Virus record (IMG/VR): IMGVR_UViG_3300034198_024209
Location: 24,650-88,649 of that record
From: a virus
DNA length: 64,000 nucleotides
Direction: 5' to 3' (one strand)
The position numbers were made by a program, and so were the translations under genes. The notes below the pieces were generated by a model that was not told the DNA's origin, made no database searches, and saw only the letters and a list, made by a program, of their open reading frames with translations. This document shows, one piece after another, positions 24,321-37,800 of the stretch (the first letter of the stretch is position 1; each line of letters begins with the position of its first letter).

Positions 24321-26828
24321 ATGCCTGAAATTTCTGCAGCTTCTGAAATTGTTTTTAACTCTGCCAATGCCTCAAGCGCATTTTTTGGAAATACTAGAGT
24401 TTGGCGCTCGCCTATTTATGTAAAAAACGGACAAGCAGACACAGTGCCGCAAGAAGTTTATCAAAGTAATTTTACTGGTTCCGATTTAGCTGCTTCTGGG
24501 CTTTATACACAGGGTGGGGTTAACGGGAATTGGATTCTGAACACCGATAACGATTATGTTACGGGAGTTCAGACAGCCGGCAATCCCCGAGGAGGTTTGT
24601 TTTCCACTAACACTTGGAGCAATGAGAACGGGTTTACTTTAAAAGCAACATGGAGAAACACTGCCACCATGACACGATTTTCGGTTGGCTTGGTTGTTTC
24701 TTCGTATGCGACTACAGCCAGCTCGGATCCCTTTAACCAAAGTACTCCAGGAGCGTATGGCATCGGGTTTTCTACTGCTGGAGAGTTTAGTGGGCAGTTA
24801 GTTTTTAATAATGGAATAACAACAACTTCATTAAGCTCGGCACAGGGAAATGAAACAATAGGGGTCACGCAAACCCTAGAGATAACGGTTACTGATGGAG
24901 GCTGGAGCTATAGTCTCAATGGAGCAGCCTCTACCACTGGGTCATTTACATTTAATTTCAGGAATAGGGATTACAGATTTGCCGCTTGGGCGCAGAATAT
25001 CCCAAATTCTCAAATTTCAAGCATTAAGATAACCGGACTTCCGGTGTACGGAACTGGCCGTGAAAATGTAGCTATGGGGCATAGTGGCAGTTTTCTTATT
25101 ATTACGCCAGATGGTTATCTCAGGAGTCTGGGAATATCTGGAGCATCCGGCGAGGGAGTTGTCCCTACCACTTATCGAGGACAAAATTTGGTTAAAAAAG
25201 TATGGGCCGGAACAGATCAATCTTTTTTATTAACTACAGATAACTTACTGTACGGTTGGGGCTCCAGTTTCGGCGGAGTAACACAAATTCCTACGTCTCT
25301 CAAAACAGCTCCCGGAAATAATTTAAGAGATCTTTGTCCTATATCTGCAAGTCACGCTGTTGCAATTAAGTCGGATGGTCGCGCTGTTGGTTGGACTAGT
25401 TCTTCCTCAGGTATTCCTCACTTGAGTGTAATAAATGCTGGCGGAGCAGCAACATCTGGAACAGGAAACTGGACAAATCTAAAAAAAATTGTAACTGCAG
25501 ATGGTACGTCTATACTAGGGCTACGCACAGATGGCTCAATAGTAGCTTCTTTTGCTTTTGATGGTACACACCCAACTACAGGAATAAAACATATACATTC
25601 CAATTATTGGAGGATGGTTATTTTAGATAATACTGGGACTGCGTATACTGTATACAAGAGACATGATACTCTTGGAACGATGCCCCCAGAGGGCTCTGGA
25701 ATTACAGAAATATGGCCCCATTCTAATAACGCCCATTTTTGGCGTCAAAACGGAGTGATTGGGGGCGGGCCCCCCGAGGCAAGTCAACTTCCAGCAGAAC
25801 TTCTGAGCGCAGGATCGAGTATAACAGAGATTTATAATACTAGATCTTGGGCTTGCGCGGCGGTAACAAGAGACTCTAGAAAATCTGAGTTAGTTTTTTG
25901 GGGTGCTCTACGCAATACCAGTACTTCTGATAATGTAGCGGCCACAGGAATTGAGGACGATCCACAGGCCCCGCGAGATTTTTATACTTGGTGGAGTCCT
26001 TATGATATAAATACTACGGTTTGGCTAGATCCAACAGATAGAAGATACATAAGTTTTGCAACTACGTATACAGTTTCAGCTGTGTCGGATAGGAAAAATT
26101 CAGGGATGTCTCTCACTCAACCCACAGCTGCCAACAGACCGCAATCAGCTCTCCAGCTTTTATCGTTTGTTCCTAGTGCGATAATAAATCTGAATCGTTC
26201 TATATGGTTTGACACATCCGCTAAAGCACTTTTAGCAAGAGTAAGCGGTGTGGATAGAAGTATTTCTAATTTAGAGTCCGGGACACCGTACGCACAAGAA
26301 ACCGTGTTCGCTGTAATAAGAAAGAACCAAGACACTACAAGTAATTCATGTTTATTGCAAGAAACTTCTATCGGGAGCAATTTGGCTGGTAGAAATATAT
26401 TTTGGACCCCAAGTAACAAATTATATGTAGATTTTGGAACAAATGCCGACAATACTCAGATAAATAGACTCATAGTGGATAATTTTTTTACGGGGACATA
26501 TCCCGAGCTGTTTATTTTATCGATTACAATGAACACCAACCCAACCGGAGCAAATCCGGGATTTAGTGTATGGGTAAACGGGTCTTTAAGGGCAACAGGG
26601 CCAGCTTTATCTGGAGCGGTTTGCAGTGCAGGAGGGTCGACCGTATTAGGAAACGACGGGGGTGGAGCATTTTTAAACGGGACACTTGGAGAGCTTGTTA
26701 TGTTAAATTATATTCCAGGGGAAGATATTAGGCAAAGAATCGAAGGATATCTGGCTTGGAAATTTCAAATAGCTTCGTCGCTGCCGAGTGGTCATGGATT
26801 TAAAGACAATCAACCATTAAGAACTTAA
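24321..26828 (+). CDS. Tail adhesin with RCC1-like repeats and LamG-type domain (835 aa)
   Basis: Residues about 50-235 form a beta-sandwich-like region. Residues about 245-560 hold RCC1-type blades (AGTDQSFLLTTDNLLYGWGS; ASHAVAIKSDGRAVGWTSSS). Residues about 570-835 form a concanavalin/LamG-type domain ending in GEDIRQRIEGYLAWKFQ and LPSGHGFKDNQPLRT, a C-terminus frequent in marine and environmental phage tail proteins. Both domain types recur in the giant protein at 31812. Probably a receptor-binding component. Confidence 0.78.
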   Translation: MPEISAASEIVFNSANASSAFFGNTRVWRSPIYVKNGQADTVPQEVYQSNFTGSDLAASGLYTQGGVNGNWILNTDNDYVTGVQTAGNPRGGLFSTNTWSNENGFTLKATWRNTATMTRFSVGLVVSSYATTASSDPFNQSTPGAYGIGFSTAGEFSGQLVFNNGITTTSLSSAQGNETIGVTQTLEITVTDGGWSYSLNGAASTTGSFTFNFRNRDYRFAAWAQNIPNSQISSIKITGLPVYGTGRENVAMGHSGSFLIITPDGYLRSLGISGASGEGVVPTTYRGQNLVKKVWAGTDQSFLLTTDNLLYGWGSSFGGVTQIPTSLKTAPGNNLRDLCPISASHAVAIKSDGRAVGWTSSSSGIPHLSVINAGGAATSGTGNWTNLKKIVTADGTSILGLRTDGSIVASFAFDGTHPTTGIKHIHSNYWRMVILDNTGTAYTVYKRHDTLGTMPPEGSGITEIWPHSNNAHFWRQNGVIGGGPPEASQLPAELLSAGSSITEIYNTRSWACAAVTRDSRKSELVFWGALRNTSTSDNVAATGIEDDPQAPRDFYTWWSPYDINTTVWLDPTDRRYISFATTYTVSAVSDRKNSGMSLTQPTAANRPQSALQLLSFVPSAIINLNRSIWFDTSAKALLARVSGVDRSISNLESGTPYAQETVFAVIRKNQDTTSNSCLLQETSIGSNLAGRNIFWTPSNKLYVDFGTNADNTQINRLIVDNFFTGTYPELFILSITMNTNPTGANPGFSVWVNGSLRATGPALSGAVCSAGGSTVLGNDGGGAFLNGTLGELVMLNYIPGEDIRQRIEGYLAWKFQIASSLPSGHGFKDNQPLRT

Positions 26829-26833
26829 AATAT

Positions 26834-27136
26834 ATGCCAATAGATTTTCCAAATTCACCAAGTGACGGATATATTTATCCGCCAGAAAACGCAACAGCCA
26901 TTGAAGGCCGTCGCTGGAAATGGGATGCTGCAACAGGCGCGTGGCTTAATTACGCCGCTAGTCAGCCGTATACCTTACAAATCTACAATGTGGTTAACTT
27001 ACAACCAGAGTTAGATAGCAAAATAGAAAAACAAGGGGCAGACACTACTCCAGTTAATACTATTCGTTGTGTTACACAGGCCGAATACGACGGATTGACA
27101 AAAGATGCAAATACAATTTATTTCATAAAACAATAA
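26834..27136 (+). CDS. Small fiber adaptor protein (100 aa)
   Basis: The start MPIDFPNSPSDGYIY..GRRWKWDAATGAWLN is the W-x-W-D adaptor fold found in many phage fibers and also at the start of the collagen-like protein. The C-terminus TQAEYDGLTKDANTIYFIKQ resembles the C-terminus of the collagen-like protein. It lies 5 bases after the previous gene. Confidence 0.75.
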   Translation: MPIDFPNSPSDGYIYPPENATAIEGRRWKWDAATGAWLNYAASQPYTLQIYNVVNLQPELDSKIEKQGADTTPVNTIRCVTQAEYDGLTKDANTIYFIKQ

Positions 27137-27137
27137 T

Positions 27138-28466
27138 ATGCCTACCGTTGTAAAAGCCTATTTAGGAACAGTACCACTTTTTACTGAAACTGGGGGAGGT
27201 GGATCAAGCACTGCATGGGTTCGTCCTTCCGACTGGCTCACGCTGCCCTCTGCCCAAGCTAATTCTGTAAAAATACTACATGCGGTTTTTGATCAAACTG
27301 AAAACTATGTGGTTATCAAAATGCAGACCTCCGACAATTCCTCATACACTATAAACTGGGGAGACGGTAATACCACAACAGCGTTAAGCAACGCAAATAC
27401 TACCTACAATTACAGCTACAGTTCTTCTGGATTGAATGGCACTCTCTCTACTCGCGGATACAAGCAAGCCATAATTACCATAACGCCAGTAGGCTCAGCA
27501 ACATTTACACTTTGCGATCTATCGCAAAAAATCACATCGCCAGCAGGTATGCAAATGTACGCTACAGGGCTGCTTGATGTTAATATAAATCTTCCAAATC
27601 TTATAACTGGCCAGAGGCTACTCATAGGCTCAGCGGCAGTTCGCCATTCCCACCTCGAAAGGGTTTATATCGGATCGTGGGGGCTTATTAGCAATGTATC
27701 ACTCTTATTCCAGTATTGTCCTGCGCTTCAATCTCTGAACGAGACAGAGTGGAACATGTCAAACATAACTACTGTTGGAAGTATGTTTTTTGACTGCTGT
27801 GGTATAAAGGTAATCGATGGGTCTAATTGGAACATGTCAAAAGTCACCATTTTTGCGTCCATGTTTCAAAATTGTGCAACCATCCAAAAGGTAATTTGCA
27901 CGAACTGGGTCACATCAGCAGCCACTAGCCTTGGAAATATGTTTTACCTCTGCGGGGGTCTCACGAATATAGATGTGTCCAGTTGGAATACTGCTAACTG
28001 CACAACTTTTGCTTCACTTTTTTCGGGATGCCGCTCCTTGACCAGTATAAATGTTCGTAACTGGAACACCGCAAAAGTTACCACAATCGCTAATATGTTT
28101 GAAAACTGCGTTGCATTGCAAGAAGTGGATATGTCTCTTTGGAGCCTGCCATTATGCACGACTGCAGCGGCAGCTTTTTCAGGCTGTCATTCCTTGAAAA
28201 AACTAGGGCCGTGTAACTTCTCGGCTTTAACGACCCTTACAACCACATTCAACAACTGCCGCTCTCTCACTTCATGCACCGTAACAGGCATGAAGGTAAA
28301 CGTGGATTTTACAAATTGCCGATTAAGCACAGCTGCACTTAATCAAATTTATACTAACTTAGCCTCAGTAGCAACAGTCAGGACAATTACGGTCACAGGC
28401 AATTATGGCAATGTCGCCGACGACACATCAATAGCTACGGCTAAAAACTGGACAGTAACAGGATAA
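27138..28466 (+). CDS. BspA/DUF285-type repeat surface protein (442 aa)
   Basis: An N-terminal PKD-like region (YTINWGDGNTTTALSN) is followed by about seven repeats of the type MFxxCxxLxxIDVSSWNTxxxTT (for example SSWNTANCTTFASLFSGCRS, VRNWNTAKVTTIANMFENCV), the DUF285 pattern of BspA-like leucine-rich proteins. These are usually bacterial surface adhesins. In a phage fiber cluster it most likely serves as a receptor-binding shaft or was captured from a host. Confidence 0.85.
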   Translation: MPTVVKAYLGTVPLFTETGGGGSSTAWVRPSDWLTLPSAQANSVKILHAVFDQTENYVVIKMQTSDNSSYTINWGDGNTTTALSNANTTYNYSYSSSGLNGTLSTRGYKQAIITITPVGSATFTLCDLSQKITSPAGMQMYATGLLDVNINLPNLITGQRLLIGSAAVRHSHLERVYIGSWGLISNVSLLFQYCPALQSLNETEWNMSNITTVGSMFFDCCGIKVIDGSNWNMSKVTIFASMFQNCATIQKVICTNWVTSAATSLGNMFYLCGGLTNIDVSSWNTANCTTFASLFSGCRSLTSINVRNWNTAKVTTIANMFENCVALQEVDMSLWSLPLCTTAAAAFSGCHSLKKLGPCNFSALTTLTTTFNNCRSLTSCTVTGMKVNVDFTNCRLSTAALNQIYTNLASVATVRTITVTGNYGNVADDTSIATAKNWTVTG

Positions 28467-28470
28467 ATTT

Positions 28471-28650
28471 ATGGACGACACATCAGGATTCTACAAACTG
28501 GACGAGGGGCAACTTCTATACGGGCCTAACTTCGTAATCAACGCAAACTACCAGCTAAACAGAGAAACTAAAGACGAACACGCTTACCCCGTGGATGGAT
28601 GGAGCTGGTTTGACAGCAAGGAAGAAGCTGAGAAGGCATTAATCCAATAA
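28471..28650 (+). CDS. Small tail-associated protein (59 aa)
   Basis: The product begins MDDTSGFYKLDEGQLLYGPNF and contains VDGWSWFDSKEEAEKAL. This FYKLD..LLYGPN..DGW.WF pattern recurs as a short protein next to phage fiber genes. It starts 4 bases after the BspA-like gene. Role unknown, possibly a fiber chaperone or cap. Confidence 0.7.
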   Translation: MDDTSGFYKLDEGQLLYGPNFVINANYQLNRETKDEHAYPVDGWSWFDSKEEAEKALIQ

Positions 28651-28653
28651 CAT

Positions 28654-28692
28654 AATTTAATATTTTTTTGATTGGCATTAATATATTAAATT
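28654..28692 (+). terminator. AT-only inverted repeat, possible terminator
   Basis: aatttaatat (28654) and atattaaatt (28683) are perfectly complementary with a 19-base loop and are followed by ttttgttc. The stem lacks G-C pairs, so termination efficiency is doubtful. Confidence 0.3.
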
Positions 28693-28735
28693 TTTTGTTC
28701 TGTATTTTTTGCTCAAAATACGATAAAAAAGAACC

Positions 28736-31804
<3,069 letters not shown>

Positions 31805-31811
31805 AAATTTA

Positions 31812-34800
31812 ATGGACATTGCGTGTCTTGAAAATACATCTCTACTTATAGGTAAAACCGACAGGATACTTTATTCTTTTGGGTTTTCCCCAACTATTTG
31901 TTCTGATCCAGATTTAGTTATTCAAGTGTCTTGCGGTAGGGATCATTCATTAGTATTAAAGGAAGATGGCCTGGTTGATGCATGGGGGAATATTTATTCT
32001 TTAACTGAAAATACAATGCACAGGCCCCCAGCTGGGCTTAGAGGCATAAAGTATATTTCAGCTGGAGAGAAACATGGATTAGCTGTTGAATCAATACATA
32101 ATTCTGTTATTGCATGGGGTTCAAACGAATATGGTCAATCTAATGTTCCAGAGTCTATAGCGGGTATAGAATATCTAAATGAACCAGTAGCAAAAGTTGG
32201 AGCCGGATACAGTTATTCACTCGCTTTAATGGAGTCTGGTACAATTTTGGCTTGGGGCGATATTGTTGGTCAACCGCCCAGCTCTTTATCTACTAAAACG
32301 GTGGTAGATATATCTACAAAAGGAAAACACTCGCTGGCTCTGATAGATGACGGTACAGTTATCGGATGGGGTCAGATAACTAACCTAGATGCGTCAAGCG
32401 TTATACACACAGATGCTGGCAGTATTATTCCTGTTGGATTAAATAATGTAACAAAAATATCTGCTGGTTTTTCTCATTGTTTGGCGCTTAAGTCAGATGG
32501 CACTGTTGTGGCCTGGGGAGACAATACATATGGACAGTGCAATGTCCCAAGTGGATTAAATAACGTTTACTCCATTTGCGCTGGATATAAGCACTCATTA
32601 GTTATAAAAAATGACGGATCTATTGTTGGCTGGGGAGACAATACATATAATCAATGTTCGTGGAGTCAATTATCCCACGTTCAATCAGGCGCAATACAGC
32701 CAAAAGTGGAGGCATATGGACAGACTAGCTATGTGTTAACACGTGGTGGAGATCTTTATTTTTGTGGGACAAGCGGAAGTATTAACTCTACTAGTACATT
32801 AGTGGATAGCAACGTTCAGGACTTTAGAGTTTTTGACTCTAGTGATGTGACTTTTTCTTCCAATGTATACACTCCCCCTTCTGTTGGTTTATACTTAAAT
32901 AGTAACAACAGTAGTAATTTAGATAATTTTTTTATAGGTAGCTTGGGCAATGGGTATGCTGTAAGCTACACCATTGAATTGTGGTTCTATCCAATTGGAA
33001 ACCAAAATGGAAAAACTTTGTTAGCTGATACATTCGCGAATAATCAATGTAGTTTTGCTTTAGCGTGGTTTAATAATGAAGGGACGGGAGCTGGCTCAGG
33101 ATTTAAGTTTGGGTTTTACGGCAGAAAAAGGATTTATGTCGGATGTACTTTAAATTATTATACGTCATATCAATGGTATACTCAAAGCGCTGGAGCACCA
33201 TGGTTAAATACATGGAACCATGTTTTAATTTCGCTAGAGACAGAACAAATTGCGTCTGGAGGAACGATTGGAGGAAAAACAAATTTAGGTGGATATAAAT
33301 ACAACACTAGAGCATACTTAAATGGAGTTCATCAATCCTCTGAAGAGCACTATGTCTTGGTGCCTTCGTGTGGCGCTGGTAGCACAATAAGTGCATATAC
33401 ATATAGCGCCGAAGGAGGCATACCATTATCTAATTCAATTAAAATAGGTAGGAGATGGGACAACAACTCGACTCAATATAAATTCAATGGATATGTAAGA
33501 AATTGTCAGATAAAACATGGCGAAAAAAAACTGAAAAATGAAACATTTACACCAACTCCAGTAAATACTGTATTGACTCCCATCCAAAATGATCTGTCAA
33601 TGCAATTCACAAGCAATAATGCTGGAGAACTTTATTCATACTTTTCACAGGGTTCATATTTTTATGATTTTACTCCAGTTGGGGATGGATGTGCTGTATA
33701 TAAAAAGATAGATGGAACTACTAACTGGCACGGATCTGGCACTGATAACAGAAGACCATCATTTGAGTCCGTTCCCAACAGAATGCCAATGCTTCAGTAT
33801 GGTTTTGAGATAGACTCTACTGGAAAGCTTAAACAGGCCTCTGGTGATTTGGCACTACATGGAGGAAATTTTTATTATTTAAACAATCTTCTAAATTCGC
33901 CAGTTGAAGATGTTATATCTATTTCTTCTTCATCTAGAATACATAGTTTTTACGATGGTAACACCAATTGTCATTTAATTATTTTGACTAAATTTGGGAT
34001 AGTTTCATTCGCGCCTTTCTCTCAATATAGCACTGTATCAAATAAAGTGTCCGTAGCAAAATGGATGAGAGATTTGAGGACAGTAAGTGATTGGTTATAT
34101 GATAGTAGCCCCAATAACACCCCCTTTTATTACAATCCGCAGCTACGTTCGTTAGAACTTAATACTTCCACAAATCCACCATCACCTAATCGGCTTTATG
34201 CAAATCAAAATATATCTGTCAAAGTAGTTAACACTGGTGTTGGTGATTCATCGAATGATTCGTATACGGTAATTAATGATAAAGATTATATCCCCCCATT
34301 AAATTCATATTTTTGTTATTGTAAGGGATTACCAAACTTACTTTACGTAAGTCAATCTGATTGCCAGATAAGGGGAAATACATACGAAGCAGCAAATTTT
34401 GATATATACATTAATTTAAATAATTTTTTAATAGACCCATCTTTAAGGCTATTGAGACCAGCTAGATTGCGGATTAATAAATATTCTTACTTCTTTCATC
34501 AGTTAGGATACGCAAATGTATTTATACCAGACACACTAAATAATGTAGTCGATGAAAATCAGTTTTTGTTAAGTATAAGTGGGCTGCCCAAGAATAACGC
34601 AGTTTTAGACAATGGGGTGAATCTTAAACTGAATGTAGACTATAATGGAAAAAAGAATTTACCTAAAATACCTGGAGAATATATTGTAACTATAACTACA
34701 TATGATTTTAATGTTCATTGCATAAGGTCATTTTGTATTTACGTTGGGGAGCCTGGTATTGCACTAAATGGAAACAAAGAAATAACTGGACAAAATATCG

Positions 34801-37800
34801 TTCCATCAAACAATAGAGCGAATGCTTTTCTCAAGTACTGTAGATTAAAAGACAAAGTATCTGAAATATCTTCTGGTGACACTTCGTTTTTTCATGATGA
34901 CGAAATTTTGTCTATAGATGAGGAAATTCCATTAAAAATAATTCAACAATCATTAATATTTAGAAAACCAATTTTATTTAAAAACAACTGTATATATGTA
35001 TCATCAGGGTATCAGGAATATTATTATCTTGATGTAAATGGTTTAACCTCTACAATATGTGCAGACAATGTAACTGGTACATATAAATATGGAAGTGATA
35101 ATTTTCCGCAGAGAAGTAGGATGGTATTCTTTGATCCATCTGTTGAGATAAAGTACAGAGATTTCAGGATTTCATATAAACAAACTTATTTATACCCGAG
35201 TGCCCCAAGTTTCAATAGTTTGTTTTTTTGGTCATCAACTTTAGACCCAAGAACAGACCAATCAACTTATAGCTTAACAGAGAGTAACGGGTCTATAGGT
35301 ATAATTAATAGTCAGCCAAGGTATTTTGCTAATGATATAAACCTATATAATGTCGAAACAAAAATTCCTTTTATAACGCCATTTCAGGCCCCCCACTTTA
35401 CAGACAAATCAGGAACAGCTTCATCCTGTATTTATCGAGAAATTTACAGAAATGGATCAAAAATAGAAATAAAGGATGGACCAACTCCCAATCCAGATGG
35501 TTCATATGGATGGGCAATAATAGAAGATTATATATATATATCTAGGTATATAGGATTAATTTTTTCTGATGATGTGTATAACACTGGAGAGACAACAGAT
35601 TCAATAATTAGTGATATTTCACTTAGCGTAGGCAATGAAACTATTGATTATTCAAAACCATTTAAGCCAATTTTGTTATCTAATTCAAATGTAGAATCTA
35701 ATTCCTTTAGAGCTATGTGGAAAAGATCAGCAGAGATGACTTCAGCTTTAATGGATATATCTACGGATTTAAATTTTTCCAATATCTTAAGGCAAGATGT
35801 TGTGTGCACTGGATCCACTCAATATAGTTTTCCAGATTCTGGCTCTAATAGGTATTTCGATTTAAACAACAACGGAATAACTGATGTTAGTAAAGCCATC
35901 AGGGAAAATACAAATTATTACTATAGAATAAAGCATAAAAAAAATGAAATAGTTGGAGATTATTCAGCTACACAGCTTGTATCTACACTATTTGAAAAAA
36001 TTAAAGTTAATATAGTTAATTATTTCATAGGTAGTCAGGAGCAGAATATACCAGTGCCAGGTGAATCAAATTCTGGATTTCCGTTTAGTTCGATATACAA
36101 AAATTCTGGCCAAACCTATTTATATAAAATTGACTTTGCCTCTGATGGACAAACATATGTAAATAATATAGATAGAACTGGAAATAATTCAAGTGACGCA
36201 ATAACTATTAAAATATATATAAAAGGTGCTCAATATTTTTTATTTTCTTATGTGATAAATAGATATGGACAACTTATAGATTCTCCGCAAGGCTTCTTAT
36301 CAGAGTCTACAAGCATACTTGCCTCAAATAAAAATATAACGGTAAAGGAATATACTTTTTCTCCGGATATAAGGGATTTAAATCTAGAGATTAGGGCTTA
36401 TCCTATAAATTCTCTTACTGACTTTGTGTATGTCGATACATTTTCTGGTGTAAACTTCTTGGGATTTAATTCGGTTCTACCATTCTTTATAGCAAATAAA
36501 GAGGTAACAGTAAATGAGTGGGAACAAGTTAGGCTTTACGCAGAAGAAAGAGACTGGGGTTATGACCTGCCAGCGGCAAGTAATTATTCCTCTGTGCATG
36601 AACCTATGTCCAATATAAGTTGGTTTGATGCTATAAAATTTTGCAATGCAAAAAGCGAGATGAACTGGTTGAGTCCAGTTTATTTAAATCTAGATGATAC
36701 TGTATACAAAAACGGACAATCTGTTTTACCGCAAATTAAATGGAGTAATAGCGGATATAGACTACCGTTAGAGATAGAGTGGGACTATGCAGCAAGAGGT
36801 GGAGCATTCAGCGGATCATATTTATATAGTGGATCAAATTTACCTAACTCGGTCTCGGTCAATTCATCTAACTCTGGTAACGCAAAAAATGAAGTTGCTA
36901 CATTGGCACCCAACGAAATAGCTGTTTATGATATGTCGGGCAACATTTCAGAGTGGGTACTAGACAACTATTCGCCAGCTGACCCAGTCCCAACGTCACA
37001 GCAAAACCCAGATTATTTATCGACTGTATTACTTTTGCATTTTAATGATGAATCTCCGCCGCTCACGCTAGGACTTTATGAACCAATTAATTCTGATGGA
37101 GGTCAGTCGAGGTTTTTAGCAACTGCATATACTTTTCCTAGCTATATAGGGTTTAAACTAGGCCCAGGTGTAAGAATAAGAAACTGTAAGATATTATTAA
37201 ATGGACCAAATATTGAAAAAACTTTTGGACTTAATCATGGCTGGGATCTGATTAAGTATTTTACATTTACTCACAACATTAATACAACTGCTGAAGGGAT
37301 AGGCACTGAAGGAGGTAGTCCTGGGTTTCCATGGAGCAACGATGTATGTGGTTTTTACTTAGATATATCTCCATCTGAAATAGCTAGTTCAACCTCTATT
37401 ACTATTGATTATGAATATACTTCTTCATGGGCGAGTAAGCAGGGTATAGCTTTTTGGAATAATGTTTCTACTCCTACTGGCTTTAATGGAGACATTAGCT
37501 CTGACTGGATAGGCACATGGGACAACCAAACCTATGCAAGATTGTCATCAAATATAAATAGGAACACAATAATAAATCAATCAAGTCGAGATGGTTCAAT
37601 ACACAGAAGAAGGACTATAATACAAAAAACAGCTGGGCAATATCACTTTATAACTGAATCATCTGCAATTTCTTTTCCTACAATAAACGACAGTAGTTTA
37701 CTGGGGTTATCCCCACTTAATTATTCTAATAGCTCTCCAAGTTCTCCAGTGATAATGAACACTGATAGTAAGTTTGATGGATATTCGCTTTTGTCTAGTA

